Origin: an uncultured Butyricicoccus sp.
Lineage (GTDB): Bacteria > Bacillota > Clostridia > Oscillospirales > Butyricicoccaceae
Assembly: GCA_944376065.1 (NCBI GenBank)
Contig: CALWBL010000005.1
Coordinates: 1 to 64,000 of the forward strand
Length of the DNA: 64,000 bases
Direction of reading: 5' to 3'
Shown: piece after piece, positions 1 through 9,278 of the stretch
Numbering within the stretch: the first letter of the stretch is position 1
Layout of the letters: every line of letters starts with the position of its first letter
Notes under the pieces: generated by a model
What the model was told of the DNA's origin: nothing
Seen by the model: the letters and a program-made list of their open reading frames with translations, nothing else
The model's database searches: none
Position numbers and translations under genes: made by a program

Positions 1-41
1 AATACTTGGCTGGAGACGGCCCGGAAAGATAACTCATCGCT
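1..41 (+). rRNA. 5S ribosomal RNA, 3' end (partial)
   Basis: The first 40 or so bases read like the 3' third of a clostridial 5S rRNA: a 'GATACTTGG'-type stretch, the GGAGACGGCC helix and a closing CATCGC. The 5' part lies outside the window. A strong intrinsic terminator follows within 10 bases, as expected at the end of an rRNA operon. The call rests on recalled 5S consensus, not on an alignment. Confidence 0.72.
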
Positions 42-50
42 TACACTCGG

Positions 51-78
51 CAGTAACCGAAAGGTTACTGCTTTTTTG
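51..78 (+). terminator. intrinsic terminator of the rRNA operon
   Basis: An 8-bp perfect stem, CAGTAACC (51-58) and GGTTACTG (63-70), has a GAAA loop and is followed by CTTTTTT. It lies directly after the 5S rRNA end, so it most likely ends the rRNA transcript. Confidence 0.85.
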
Positions 79-79
79 T

Positions 80-317
80 TTGAATTTAGCTTGTAAAATG
101 CGTATTTAATACTTTATTTATACTAAGAATATAAACAGCAATAAATACACTTTACAATATTAGTTAAGGTTGGTATTTGTATCATGAGTTGTTATATTGT
201 ATATATAGTTTGACTGCTCATAAGATAAAATATATTATAAGGTGCTTATTTTTGCTAATATCAAATATAAGCAGTTTATATTTTCTACTTAAATTTAAAT
301 GTTTACAAAGTTTTTTA
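80..317. other. AT-rich spacer between rRNA operon and secA
   Basis: This spacer is strongly AT-rich and holds no gene I can support. A 67-codon reading frame at 177-380 is low-complexity, has no ribosome binding site and runs through the secA promoter, so it is not counted as a gene. Confidence 0.6.
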
Positions 318-319
318 TT

Positions 320-346
320 TTGTTTATCAATATATTGTGGTATAAT
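320..346 (+). promoter_or_regulatory. secA promoter (extended -10)
   Basis: A perfect TATAAT at 341-346 is preceded by TGG, giving an extended -10 element. TTGTTT at 320-325 is a weak -35 with a short 15-bp spacer. The site is about 45 bases upstream of the secA start codon. Confidence 0.6.
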
Positions 347-392
347 GATATACAGTATTGTAAATGATAAGAAATATTGAGAGGCTGATAAT

Positions 393-3134
393 ATGGCTAA
401 ACTTTTAGATAAAATTTTCGGAACTTATTCAAGCAGAGAATTAAAAAAACTATATCCCATTGCAGATAAAGTTATGGCAATGGAAGAAGAATATAAAGCA
501 TTATCTGATAAAGAGTTAAGAGCAAAAACAGATGAATTCAAAAAACGTTATCAAGAGGGTGAGTCTTTAGACAGCTTACTGCCAGAGGCTTTTGCTACTT
601 GCAGAGAAGCTGCTGACCGTGTACTTGGTATGCGTCATTATCGTGTACAGATTATTGCTGGTATTGTTTTGCATCAGGGTAGAATTGCAGAAATGCGTAC
701 TGGTGAAGGTAAAACATTGATGGGCACACTTCCTGCATATCTAAATGCACTTACTGGCAAGGGTGTCCATATTGTTACGGTAAACGATTATCTTGCAAAA
801 CGTGACTCCGAATGGATGGGTAAATTATATCGTTTCTTAGGTTTAAGTGTTGGTCTTGTAATTCATGATGTAGAACCCGCAAGGCGTAAGGTTATGTATG
901 ATGCAGATATTACTTATGGTACTAATAACGAATTTGGTTTTGACTATCTGCGTGATAATATGGCAATTTATATGGCAAATCGTGTTCAGCGTGAGCATGC
1001 TTTCGCTATTGTAGATGAGGTTGACTCAATTCTTATTGATGAAGCCCGTACACCACTTATTATTTCTGGTCAGGGTGATAAATCAACACAGCTTTATCAA
1101 ATTGCAGACCAGTTTGCAGCTAGATTGACTTCTATTGTGGTTAAAGAAGTTGATGCAAAGGAAGAACAAGATGATATTGAGGCGGATTATATCATTGACG
1201 AAAAGGCTAAAACAGCAATTTTAACACCTAAGGGTACAGCTCGTGCTGAGGCATACTTTAAAATTGATAACTTAAATGACCCAGAGAACGCTACACTGCA
1301 ACATCATATAAATCAGGCTATTAAGGCACGCGGTGTTATGCAGCGTGATGTTGACTATGTTGTAAGAGAAGGTCAAATCATTATAGTTGATGAATTTACT
1401 GGTCGTTTAATGTTTGGCAGACGATACAATGAAGGTTTGCATCAGGCTATTGAGGCAAAAGAAGGTGTAAAGGTTCAGCATGAATCTAAAACACTTGCAA
1501 CCATCACTTTCCAGAACTTCTTCCGTCTGTATCGTAAACTGTCTGGTATGACTGGTACTGCACTTACAGAGGAACAGGAATTTAGAGATATATATAAACT
1601 TGATGTTATCGAAATTCCAACAAACCGTCCTATTGCACGTAAGGATAACCCAGACTCAGTTTATAAAAACGAAAAAGGCAAGACAACAGCAATCATTCGT
1701 AAGATTGAGGAATGTCATGCAAAAAATCAACCAATCCTTGTTGGTACTGTTTCAATTGAAAAATCCGAGGAACTGTCCAAGCTGTTAAAGAAAAAGGGTA
1801 TTAAACACACCGTTCTTAATGCTAAGTATCATGAGAAAGAAGCGGAAATTATTGCACAAGCAGGTAAATTAGGTGCAGTAACTATCGCCACTAATATGGC
1901 TGGTCGTGGTACAGATATTATGCTTGGTGGTAATGCTGAGTATTTAGCAAAGGAAGATTTGCACAAAGCAGGTTATCCAGAAGAAATTATTGCAGAGGCA
2001 GTAGGTCATGCAGATACAGATAATGAGCAGATTTTAGAGGCTCGTAAAATGTATAATGACCTTTATGAAAAGTATAAGCAGGAAATTGATATTGACGCAG
2101 AAAAGGTTCGTCAGGCTGGAGGTTTATATATCTTAGGTACAGAGCGTCATGAATCACGCCGAATAGATAATCAGTTGCGTGGTCGTGCAGGCCGTCAAGG
2201 TGACCCTGGTGAATCATCTTTCTATATCTCAATGGAAGATGATTTGATGCGTCTATTTGGTTCAGAACGTATTCAAGCTATGATGGATACACTTGGAATT
2301 GAAGATGATGAGCCAATCGACCAAAAGATTTTATCTGGTGCAATTGAAAACGCACAGAAAAAGGTTGAGTCCAGAAACTATGCTGTTCGTAAACATGTTC
2401 TTGAATATGATGATGTTATGAATAAGCAGCGTGAGATTATTTATACTCAGCGTTTGAAAGTCCTATCAGGTGAAGATGTAAGCAATAATATCAAGGGTAT
2501 GATTGATGATACAATTGAGCGTACAGTAGATGGTGCTGTGGGTGAGCATAAGGTTATTACAGAAGAAATGCTTGAGCAGATTAAGCATCGTTTTGTTGGT
2601 CTATTTATGATGCCAGATGCTTTAAACTATACATCAGAAGAACTTAACAATTTAAGTGCTGATAAGCTGAAAAATGAACTCAAGGAAAAGGCACATGAGG
2701 TTTATGCAGCTAAGGAAGAGGCATTAGGTTCACCAATCATGCGTGAACTTGAAAGAGTAGTTCTATTAAGAAATGTAGATGCTAAATGGATGGATCATAT
2801 TGATGCTATGACCGAATTGCGTAATGGTATCGGACTTCGTGCATATGGTCAGTATAACCCAGTAATCGAATATAAGCGTGAAGGCTTTGATATGTTCGAT
2901 GCGATGATTGATTCTATACGTGAAGATACAGTTCGTATGATTTATCTTGCACAGGTTCGTAAAAAAGAAGCTCCTCAGCGTGAGCAGGTAGCTAAGGAAA
3001 CGAATGCAGTTGGTGCAGATGATGGTTCGGTTCAAAATAAGCCAGTAAGAAAGACTGAGGATATTGGCAGAAATGACCTTTGCCCATGTGGTTCTGGATT
3101 AAAGTATAAAAAGTGCTGTGGTAAAGATGAATAA
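393..3134 (+). CDS. secA: SecA preprotein translocase ATPase
   Basis: SecA is the motor ATPase that pushes unfolded preproteins through the SecYEG channel. The 913-residue protein has the expected order: Walker A MRTGEGKT at 101-108, Walker B DEVD at 207-210, the preprotein-binding region, a second helicase lobe ([10 protein letters not shown]), the helical scaffold, and a C-terminal zinc-binding tail with Cys897, Cys899, Cys908 and Cys909. That tail normally binds SecB or ribosomes. A GAGAGGC ribosome binding site fits the ATG at 393. It appears to be a single-gene transcript, with its own promoter upstream and a terminator directly downstream. In many Firmicutes prfB follows secA; here it does not. 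Identity is not in doubt. Confidence 0.98.
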   Translation: MAKLLDKIFGTYSSRELKKLYPIADKVMAMEEEYKALSDKELRAKTDEFKKRYQEGESLDSLLPEAFATCREAADRVLGMRHYRVQIIAGIVLHQGRIAEMRTGEGKTLMGTLPAYLNALTGKGVHIVTVNDYLAKRDSEWMGKLYRFLGLSVGLVIHDVEPARRKVMYDADITYGTNNEFGFDYLRDNMAIYMANRVQREHAFAIVDEVDSILIDEARTPLIISGQGDKSTQLYQIADQFAARLTSIVVKEVDAKEEQDDIEADYIIDEKAKTAILTPKGTARAEAYFKIDNLNDPENATLQHHINQAIKARGVMQRDVDYVVREGQIIIVDEFTGRLMFGRRYNEGLHQAIEAKEGVKVQHESKTLATITFQNFFRLYRKLSGMTGTALTEEQEFRDIYKLDVIEIPTNRPIARKDNPDSVYKNEKGKTTAIIRKIEECHAKNQPILVGTVSIEKSEELSKLLKKKGIKHTVLNAKYHEKEAEIIAQAGKLGAVTIATNMAGRGTDIMLGGNAEYLAKEDLHKAGYPEEIIAEAVGHADTDNEQILEARKMYNDLYEKYKQEIDIDAEKVRQAGGLYILGTERHESRRIDNQLRGRAGRQGDPGESSFYISMEDDLMRLFGSERIQAMMDTLGIEDDEPIDQKILSGAIENAQKKVESRNYAVRKHVLEYDDVMNKQREIIYTQRLKVLSGEDVSNNIKGMIDDTIERTVDGAVGEHKVITEEMLEQIKHRFVGLFMMPDALNYTSEELNNLSADKLKNELKEKAHEVYAAKEEALGSPIMRELERVVLLRNVDAKWMDHIDAMTELRNGIGLRAYGQYNPVIEYKREGFDMFDAMIDSIREDTVRMIYLAQVRKKEAPQREQVAKETNAVGADDGSVQNKPVRKTEDIGRNDLCPCGSGLKYKKCCGKDE

Positions 3135-3136
3135 AT

Positions 3137-3173
3137 AAAAAAGCCGTCTTTCTTTTGAAAGACGGCTTTTTTC
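3137..3173. terminator. bidirectional terminator between secA and the flavin oxidoreductase
   Basis: A 12-bp perfect stem (3141-3152 with 3157-3168) has a TTTT loop, an A-run before it and a T-run after it. It can therefore stop both secA from the left and the minus-strand gene ending at 3176. Confidence 0.93.
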
Positions 3174-3175
3174 TG

Positions 3176-4237
3176 TCAACAACATTTGCAAAGTTTTTCC
3201 ATGAGTTTATGAACAGTTGTTATTTCAGAAATTTCACCTACACGCTCACCACAAAATACAAGTCCACCCTCTCCAAGAGCAGAGGTGAAAAGCGCATCAG
3301 ATAAACAATAACGAGTAGTTTTAGGATTACATATGCCAGTCATACAGCCATAACAGTGTTTAACCGCTATGCCATCGGTATCATAAGCGTTTTTGACAAA
3401 ATCGGTATTTACTGCACGAGCAGGGAAACCTGTAGGGCTTAAAATAATTCGTGCATCTTCAGGTTTTGCATTAACATAAGTCTGTTTAAAAGCATCACTT
3501 GCGTCACACTCTTCAGTGGCTACAAAAGCAGTACCTATTTGTACACCAGATGCACCAAGTTCAAACATATGCTCTATATCTTCATGTGAATTTATACCAC
3601 CAGCGGCAATGACAGGTATTGTTATATTATGCTTTTGCTCAAAATCATGTACAAAATTTATAACGTCAGTCAAAGCCTCATCAAGGGTTTGCATAGTTCC
3701 GTTTTTTAAATCTTCCAGCTTAAAACCTAAATGCCCGCCAGCCTTGGGGCCTTCGACAACTATTCCATCAGGTATACGGTTGTCTTTTTTTAGCCAGCTA
3801 GTAAGAACTAAACGACATGCACGAACAGAGGATACAATAGGCATAATTTTGGTTTTGCTGTTTTTAACCAGTTTAGGAAGGGCAAGCGGCAGACCAGCAC
3901 CAGAAATAATTAAATCTATACCATTTTTAACAGCCTCATACACATATTCATTATAATGAGGGTCTATAGACATAAAATTCATGCCTATAATGCCATTAGG
4001 GCAGAGTTTACGGGCTTTTGCAATTTCTTCTCCGATAGCTTTTAAATTAGCTTTTATAGGGTTTTCACGAAATTTTGGGTCACGAAAACCAATTTGAACA
4101 CCAGATATAATACCTATTCCTCCTTCATTTGCAACAGCACTTGCAAGCCTTGAAAGAGAAACACCTATTCCCATACCGCCTTGAATAATAGGCAGTTTAG
4201 CTGTCAAATCTCCAATATGCAGTGGTGGTAAATTCAT
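3176..4237 (-). CDS. NAD(P)H-dependent flavin oxidoreductase (nitronate monooxygenase / FabK-like)
   Basis: This is a TIM-barrel FMN enzyme of the nitronate monooxygenase family, which also contains the enoyl-ACP reductase FabK. The sequence shows the N-terminal QGGMGIG FMN loop, a GAGLPL strand, the AAGGIN phosphate loop and GASGVQIGTAF near the C-terminal end of the barrel. The last 60 residues are Cys-rich (CYGCMTGIC early, KLCKCC at the end), a tail I associate with clostridial members; it could bind metal. The start at 4237 is preferred over one 8 codons upstream because GAGGTG lies 8 bases before it, giving 353 residues. No fatty-acid genes are nearby, so a FabK role is not supported. 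The substrate is unknown. It has its own terminator. Confidence 0.88.
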   Translation of the reverse strand: MNLPPLHIGDLTAKLPIIQGGMGIGVSLSRLASAVANEGGIGIISGVQIGFRDPKFRENPIKANLKAIGEEIAKARKLCPNGIIGMNFMSIDPHYNEYVYEAVKNGIDLIISGAGLPLALPKLVKNSKTKIMPIVSSVRACRLVLTSWLKKDNRIPDGIVVEGPKAGGHLGFKLEDLKNGTMQTLDEALTDVINFVHDFEQKHNITIPVIAAGGINSHEDIEHMFELGASGVQIGTAFVATEECDASDAFKQTYVNAKPEDARIILSPTGFPARAVNTDFVKNAYDTDGIAVKHCYGCMTGICNPKTTRYCLSDALFTSALGEGGLVFCGERVGEISEITTVHKLMEKLCKCC

Positions 4238-4349
4238 CTGTAAACACCTCACAAAAAACATTTAGATTTTCAAAGTATGTAAGATATTATATCACCTTGT
4301 CTTTTGAAAATCAAATTAAATTTACTTAAAATGGAAATTATATACATAA

Positions 4350-4376
4350 AAATCCCAGTCTTTATAGACTGGGATA
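4350..4376 (-). terminator. terminator of the molybdenum-cofactor operon
   Basis: A 9-bp perfect stem, ATCCCAGTC (4352-4360) with GACTGGGAT (4367-4375), has a 6-base loop. On the minus strand it is followed by TTTTATG, so it ends the operon whose last stop codon is at 4384. Confidence 0.8.
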
Positions 4377-4383
4377 AATTATT

Positions 4384-5298
4384 TTACTTAAAAATAGCAC
4401 ATTCTCCATCGGTTTCATGCAGTAAATTTAGACCATGTGAGATGGTATCCATAAAAACGTCCATACTTTCAGCAACGGCTTTAGGACTACCGGGAAGATT
4501 TATTATAAGTGTTCTTCCCCTTATAACACTGACACCACGGCTAAGCATAGCTCTTTTAGTGATTTTCATATTTTCTGCACGAATTGCCTCAGCAATACCA
4601 AAAGCATTTCTATCCGCTACTGAAAGGGTAGCTTCTGGTGTAATATCCCGTGGAGAAAAACCTGTTCCACCCGTGGTTAAAATTAGGTCACAGTGTTCAT
4701 TATCACATAAATCAATGAGCATATTTTCAAGCAAGGTTTTATCATCTGGAAGAAGTTTATACACAGCCGGTGCATAATTTTGTGGCAAAAGCTCAATAAT
4801 GCGTTTTCCACTTATATCTTCACGCTGACCCATTGAGCCTTTATCGCTTAGGGTTATAATTGCCACCTTATAAGCAATATGCATTTCCATGCCGACAGAA
4901 ATTTCGCCACCACGAAGAACTTTTGCAAAAACACCTTGCCGTGGCATTATACAGTCGCCAACACGCTGACGAATTACACAATCATGATGGCATTCCTTTC
5001 CGATTTGTGTTATCTCAAGCACAGCATCACCACACCTAAGACAAGTACCAACAGGTAAAGAAGCAAAATCTATACCATCAACAAGCAAATTTTCACCAAA
5101 TGCACCATCGGTAACATCAGCGCCTTTTTTATTAAATTCTTCAACTTTATCAGCACTTAAAAGGCTCACTTGTCTGTGCCAGTTTCCGGCATGAGCGTCA
5201 TCTTTTAAGCCCCAATTTTCTATTAAAGTGCCATTTTTTACATTTATTTTTTCCGTACCTCTAGCAGGACTTATGCAAACAGCGGTAATAGTTGGCAT
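4384..5298 (-). CDS. MOSC domain - MogA/MoaB fusion, molybdopterin handling
   Basis: This 304-residue protein joins two domains. Residues 1-140 form a MOSC domain, a fold linked to sulfur delivery and molybdenum cofactor binding (KDDAHAGNWHRQVSLLS; Cys103 and Cys107 are candidate sulfur carriers). Residues 143-304 form a MogA/MoaB domain, which adenylylates molybdopterin before Mo insertion, with TTGGTGFSPRD at 208-218 and a later LPGSPKAV. The start at 5298 is chosen because GGAGG sits 8 bases upstream; an earlier in-frame ATG would overlap moaC. It is the last gene of the TetR-moeA-like-moaC operon, a few bases after the moaC stop. The fused layout is, to my knowledge, common in clostridia. 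Confidence 0.9.
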   Translation of the reverse strand: MPTITAVCISPARGTEKINVKNGTLIENWGLKDDAHAGNWHRQVSLLSADKVEEFNKKGADVTDGAFGENLLVDGIDFASLPVGTCLRCGDAVLEITQIGKECHHDCVIRQRVGDCIMPRQGVFAKVLRGGEISVGMEMHIAYKVAIITLSDKGSMGQREDISGKRIIELLPQNYAPAVYKLLPDDKTLLENMLIDLCDNEHCDLILTTGGTGFSPRDITPEATLSVADRNAFGIAEAIRAENMKITKRAMLSRGVSVIRGRTLIINLPGSPKAVAESMDVFMDTISHGLNLLHETDGECAIFK

Positions 5299-5302
5299 AG
5301 TT

Positions 5303-5785
5303 TCAATCCTCCATGCGTGTCCAAGTGCCTGAAGCACCACCAGACTTATTGTTTAGGCGAATTTGACCGATTTCCATGCCTCTATCTATTGCTTTACACA
5401 TATCATATATAGTCAGCAGGGCAGAGGAAACGGCATGTAAAGCCTCCATTTCAACTCCAGTTTGACCATTGCAAGCAGTTTCGCAGATGCAGTAAATACG
5501 GTTTGTTTTTTCATCAGGCTGAAAAGATATATTACAACGTGTAAGTGAAATTGGGTGACAAAGCGGGATAATATCACTTGTTTTTTTAGCTGCCATAATT
5601 CCAGCTATACGGGCTACACCAAGCACATCGCCCTTTTTAGCTGTACCATTGATAATCGCAGAAAAAGCTGCATCATTTACTTTTATATAGCCTTCAGCTA
5701 TCGCTATTCTATTTGTACATGGTTTTGAACCTACATCAACCATATGAGCATTGCCAAAGTCATCAAAATGTGTCAGATGATTCAT
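5303..5785 (-). CDS. moaC: MoaC, cyclic pyranopterin monophosphate synthase
   Basis: MoaC converts the MoaA product, 3',8-cyclo-GTP, to cyclic pyranopterin monophosphate, the first stable intermediate of molybdenum cofactor synthesis. The 160-residue protein is family length and carries MVDVG at 15-19, [14 protein letters not shown] at 75-79, the VEMEALHAV helix around 111-119, Asp128, Lys131 and KSGGASG near the C-terminus. The ATG at 5785 has AAGGGGC upstream; a longer reading frame would add 32 hydrophobic residues that are really moeA-like sequence in another frame. It overlaps the preceding gene by 23 bases, suggesting translational coupling. No moaA is present in the window. Confidence 0.96.
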   Translation of the reverse strand: MNHLTHFDDFGNAHMVDVGSKPCTNRIAIAEGYIKVNDAAFSAIINGTAKKGDVLGVARIAGIMAAKKTSDIIPLCHPISLTRCNISFQPDEKTNRIYCICETACNGQTGVEMEALHAVSSALLTIYDMCKAIDRGMEIGQIRLNNKSGGASGTWTRMED

Positions 5786-6818
5786 TAAAATAATGCCCCT
5801 TTCCAAAGCCACAATTAGGGTAAGTACAAATATCGCAATCAAGACAAAGTCCACCTTCGCCAAGTGCTGCAAGCTCATCACGGCTAACAGGAATATCAGC
5901 TACAAGATAAGGCAAAATTAAATCGAAAATAGTACGTTTAGCATACATTACACAACCGGGCAAACCGCAAATAGGTGTATTTTTTTCTCCATAATAGCTA
6001 AGTAAGAACATAGCGCCTGGCAAAACAGGCGAACCGTAACTGATGATATTAGCACCAGTATTTTTTATTGCAAGTGGGGTTTTATCATCAGGGTCTACAC
6101 TCATACCACCAGTGCAAACTATAAGTTCTGCTCCCATATCAATATGTTTTATTATTTGCTTTGTGGTTTCGTTGGAGTCATCACCGACTAAAACAGGCGG
6201 CAAAACTTCAGCACCAAATTCTTTTAATTTCTCAGCGACAATAGGAGAGAATTTGTCCTCAATAAGCCCTTTTTTTACCTCATTACCTGTTACTAAAATA
6301 GCAACTTTTTTGGACTTAAAAGGTGTTATTTTAAAAAGTGGTGTATCACCAGCAATTTTTTTAGCACTGTCCAGCTTTTTTTCATCTATAATGAGTGGGA
6401 TAACACGAGTGCCTAAAAGTTTATCACCTTTTTTTACACAGGTGTTTCCATGGCGAGAGGCAATCATAATTTCACCAAGGCTGTTAATTTGTTTAAGAGC
6501 CTTTCTGCGAACTTGAAAAAAACCATCACAATCTGCAAAAAGTTCAATTTTCCCTTCTTTAGTTTCGCTTCTTTTCATATATTCACTTTCGCAGAGCTGT
6601 ATAAGTCTTTCTGCACCCTCGTCTTCATGTAAAAAACCTTCTTTTTTCTCCCACACATAAAGATGTTCTTTACCCATAGAAAGCAAAACAGGAATATCTT
6701 CTTCGGTGACAATATGACCTTTGCGAAATCTTGCACCTTTATACTTATCAGGTATAATTTGTGTTAGGTCATGGCAAAGTATATGACCTACAGCAGAAAC
6801 GGTTTTCACCTGTTTCAT
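5763..6818 (-). CDS. MoeA-like molybdopterin-binding protein with Cys-rich tail
   Basis: The 351-residue protein contains a MoCF-biosynthesis (MoeA/MogA) domain at about 170-320, with [22 protein letters not shown] and [12 protein letters not shown]. MoeA proteins insert molybdate into adenylylated molybdopterin. The N-terminal part is shorter than in E. coli MoeA (about 410 residues), and the C-terminal MoeA domain IV is replaced by a short Cys-rich tail with four cysteines ([17 protein letters not shown]). That tail may bind a metal, but its role is unknown. AAGGAG precedes the ATG at 6818, which overlaps the TetR stop (TAATG). Insertion activity is likely but not proven by sequence. Confidence 0.85.
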   Translation of the reverse strand: MKQVKTVSAVGHILCHDLTQIIPDKYKGARFRKGHIVTEEDIPVLLSMGKEHLYVWEKKEGFLHEDEGAERLIQLCESEYMKRSETKEGKIELFADCDGFFQVRRKALKQINSLGEIMIASRHGNTCVKKGDKLLGTRVIPLIIDEKKLDSAKKIAGDTPLFKITPFKSKKVAILVTGNEVKKGLIEDKFSPIVAEKLKEFGAEVLPPVLVGDDSNETTKQIIKHIDMGAELIVCTGGMSVDPDDKTPLAIKNTGANIISYGSPVLPGAMFLLSYYGEKNTPICGLPGCVMYAKRTIFDLILPYLVADIPVSRDELAALGEGGLCLDCDICTYPNCGFGKGHYFNESSDTF

Positions 6819-7408
6819 TATAAAATCTCCTTTTTAACAAGTTCAGTACAATAATTAAAATAATCATCAAGGGAAAAAGCATTTGGGTCAGCTAAATATT
6901 GAATAGTTGCACCTTCCATCATGGAAACCATAACAGCGGCTAGTAGTTTACGACGGTTTTCAGGAACATTTGCTGCAAACCGTGAAAGCATACGCTCAAT
7001 TTCCATACGCCAGTTAGTAAATGAACGACAAACCTCACTGCGTATTATATCATCAATACGAGCTTGAGCCCAAAATTCGATTTCAGCATAATCATAACGA
7101 GGATCATTTAAGATAAAATCTTTTTTTTGTGCCCAGAAAGTTTCAATTTGACCATCAAGGGTAGAGTCATCTTCTCCAAGTGTTTTGCGAAGGTCAATAC
7201 AGTGCTGCAACACTTTCTTTTGTACAGCAAGCAGAAGTTCATATTTAGATTTATAATAATAATGAATATTTGACTGGAAAAGCCCAGCTTTCTCAGCAAC
7301 CAGAGCCATACGCACACCGCTAAGAGTTTTTTCCTCTAAAACATCAAAGGCAGCATCTAAAATTCGCTCTTGAGTACATTCTTCGGGCGGAATATCTTTT
7401 CTACGCAT
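6818..7408 (-). CDS. TetR family transcriptional regulator
   Basis: The 196-residue protein has a TetR N-terminal helix-turn-helix at residues 13-60 (ILDAAFDVLEEKTLSGVRMALVAEKAG followed by the recognition helix and YYYKSKYELL) and a divergent ligand-binding C-terminal half. As the first gene of an operon with three Mo-cofactor genes, it probably regulates them and itself. The inducer is not predictable. Its ribosome binding site (GAGGTG) and start codon lie inside a perfect 12-bp inverted repeat, which may be its operator or an RNA switch. The stop overlaps the next start as TAATG. Confidence 0.9.
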   Translation of the reverse strand: MRRKDIPPEECTQERILDAAFDVLEEKTLSGVRMALVAEKAGLFQSNIHYYYKSKYELLLAVQKKVLQHCIDLRKTLGEDDSTLDGQIETFWAQKKDFILNDPRYDYAEIEFWAQARIDDIIRSEVCRSFTNWRMEIERMLSRFAANVPENRRKLLAAVMVSMMEGATIQYLADPNAFSLDDYFNYCTELVKKEIL

Positions 7409-7436
7409 AAATTTTTCACCTCATAAAAATTTATGC
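7405..7436 (-). promoter_or_regulatory. perfect inverted repeat covering the RBS and start of the TetR gene
   Basis: The arms GCATAAATTTTT (7405-7416) and AAAAATTTATGC (7425-7436) are perfect 12-bp complements around an 8-base spacer. In the transcript the spacer exposes GAGGUG in the loop, while the AUG of the TetR gene is paired in the stem. The element could be a TetR operator in DNA, a translation-repressing hairpin in RNA, or both. Confidence 0.6.
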
Positions 7437-7667
7437 ACCATAAAGGTGCAGATAGGCTTAAAAAAGCCAAATGTTCTCTTTCCAGCATTATAAACTGAGA
7501 TAAATGATATATATTGTTTATAAATCAACAAAAATAATCATTATACCATTATAATTGCCGTAAATATTATATCAAACATTCTATGTTTTGTCATCTGTTC
7601 AAAGCTATGTAAAATATGAATTTTGGTTATTTGATTATAGAAAATATGAAAATTTTTAAATGGGTTA
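7437..7667. other. divergent intergenic region, TetR operon leader
   Basis: On the minus strand, TTGATA (7570-7575) and TATAAT (7548-7553) with a 16-bp spacer form a candidate promoter for the TetR operon. That would give a leader of about 130 bases. The leader contains two more small hairpins just ahead of the start-codon hairpin: GGCTT/AAGCC (7455-7468) and GCACC/GGTGC (7435-7449). The second shares bases with the start-codon repeat, so the two cannot fully form together. I see no gene here. Confidence 0.45.
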
Positions 7668-7696
7668 TTGTAAAAGTCAGAAAATTTTATTAAAAT
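7668..7696 (+). promoter_or_regulatory. promoter of the DUF1846 gene
   Basis: TTGTAA at 7668-7673 and TAAAAT at 7691-7696 are separated by 17 bp, a good sigma-A arrangement about 60 bases before the start codon. Confidence 0.5.
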
Positions 7697-7757
7697 AGAA
7701 AATGAATTTTAATTTTAGGATATGAATTTTTATATTGACCAGAGGGGAGTTTTTTGC

Positions 7758-9242
7758 ATGAAACAAATTGGATTTGATAATGACAAATATCTCGCAATGC
7801 AATCTGAACATATCAAAAACCGCATTGCGCAGTTTGGTGGAAAGTTGTATTTAGAGTTTGGAGGTAAACTTTTTGATGATTACCATGCTTCAAGAGTGTT
7901 GCCTGGTTTTGCTCCAGATAGCAAAGTTCGTATGCTAATACAGCTTAAAGATGATGCAGAAATTGTAATTGCAATCTCTGCTGGTGATATCGAAAAGAAT
8001 AAGGTACGTTCAGACCTTGGAATTACATATGATGTAGATGTATTAAGGCTTATAGATGCTTTCCGTGGAATCGGTCTTTATGTCGGAAGTGTAGCAATTA
8101 CACAGTATTCAGGTCAGCCAGCGGCTGATGCGTTCAAAAAGCGTCTTATTGCATTGGGTGTTGATGTATATATGCATTATCCGATTGCGGGATATCCAAG
8201 TAATGTATCGCTTATCGTTTCTGATGATGGATATGGTAAGAATGAATATATTAAAACAACTCGTCCGCTTGTTGTTGTAACAGCTCCAGGTCCTGGTTCT
8301 GGTAAAATGGCAACCTGTCTTTCACAGCTTTACCATGAGTACAAGCGTGGAGTTAACGCTGGTTACGCAAAGTTTGAAACATTCCCAGTGTGGAATCTGC
8401 CACTAAAGCACCCTGTAAACGTTGCATATGAGGCAGCAACAGCAGACTTAAATGATGTTAATATGATTGACCCATTCCATCTTGAAACATATAACATTAC
8501 AACGGTAAATTATAACCGAGATGTTGAGATTTTCCCGGTTGTAAATGCCATTTTTGAAAAGATTGCAGGCGAAAGTCCATATCATTCACCAACAGATATG
8601 GGTGTAAATATGGCGGGTAATTGCATTGTTGATGATGAGGTCTGTAAAAAAGCATCTTGTCAAGAAATTATACGCAGATATTATCAGGCTCTTTGTGATG
8701 TTCGTATGGGCAGAGCAGAGGAAAGCTGTGTTCAGAAAATAGAGCTTCTTATGAACCAGCTGAAGATTTCATCAGAAGACAGACCAGTTATTGCAGCATC
8801 AGAACAGCTTGCAGATAAGACAGGTAATCCAGTAACGGCTATTGAATTATCAGATGGTAAGATTGTCACTGGAAAAACCTCTTCACTTCTGGGCGCATCA
8901 GCAGCAGCACTTTTAAATGCATTAAAGGAGCTTGCAGGATTGCCAGATGAAATGCATTTACTTCCACCACTTATTATTGAACCAATTCAGCAGCTAAAAA
9001 TTAAGGGACTTGGAAACCATAATCCACGACTGCATACTGATGAAGTGTTAATTGCTCTGTCTATTTCAGCCGCTACTAATCCAGCAGCAGACCTTGCAAT
9101 GCAGCAGCTTTCAAAATTAAAGAGCTGTGAAGTACATTCTTCCGTTATTCTAGCACAGGTAGATGAAACACTATTTAAGAAACTTGGTATGAACCTTACT
9201 TGCTCACCAATTCATCAAACAAAGAAACTTTATCATAAGTAA
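7758..9242 (+). CDS. DUF1846 family protein
   Basis: This 494-residue protein belongs to DUF1846, a conserved bacterial family without an assigned reaction as far as I know. Characteristic stretches are the N-terminal GFDNDKYLAMQSEHI, the central GPGSGKMATCLSQLYHE (178-194, resembling a nucleotide-binding P-loop) and FPVWNLPLKHPVNVAYEAATADLNDVN. No signal peptide or membrane segment is visible, so it is probably cytosolic. The ATG at 7758 is chosen because GAGGGGAG lies about 10 bases upstream; the frame stays open for 12 codons before it. It stands alone between a promoter and a terminator. Confidence 0.9.
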   Translation: MKQIGFDNDKYLAMQSEHIKNRIAQFGGKLYLEFGGKLFDDYHASRVLPGFAPDSKVRMLIQLKDDAEIVIAISAGDIEKNKVRSDLGITYDVDVLRLIDAFRGIGLYVGSVAITQYSGQPAADAFKKRLIALGVDVYMHYPIAGYPSNVSLIVSDDGYGKNEYIKTTRPLVVVTAPGPGSGKMATCLSQLYHEYKRGVNAGYAKFETFPVWNLPLKHPVNVAYEAATADLNDVNMIDPFHLETYNITTVNYNRDVEIFPVVNAIFEKIAGESPYHSPTDMGVNMAGNCIVDDEVCKKASCQEIIRRYYQALCDVRMGRAEESCVQKIELLMNQLKISSEDRPVIAASEQLADKTGNPVTAIELSDGKIVTGKTSSLLGASAAALLNALKELAGLPDEMHLLPPLIIEPIQQLKIKGLGNHNPRLHTDEVLIALSISAATNPAADLAMQQLSKLKSCEVHSSVILAQVDETLFKKLGMNLTCSPIHQTKKLYHK

Positions 9243-9276
9243 AATTAAAAGCGAGCCAATAGGCTCGCTTTTAATT
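9243..9276. terminator. bidirectional terminator
   Basis: A 15-bp perfect stem (9243-9257 with 9262-9276, core GCGAGCC/GGCTCGC) with an AATA loop has A-rich and T-rich flanks. It ends the DUF1846 gene and the minus-strand gene that stops at 9279. Confidence 0.92.
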
Positions 9277-9278
9277 GT

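Noticed and set aside
177..380. 67-codon open frame upstream of secA
   Set aside because: Low-complexity AT-rich translation, no ribosome binding site, and it runs through the secA promoter.
3516..3956. 146-codon frame on the plus strand opposite the flavin oxidoreductase
   Set aside because: Shadow of the well-supported minus-strand gene; no ribosome binding site or family likeness.
3176..4237. FabK (enoyl-ACP reductase) identity
   Set aside because: No fatty-acid synthesis genes nearby, and the Cys-rich tail fits the broader nitronate monooxygenase family.
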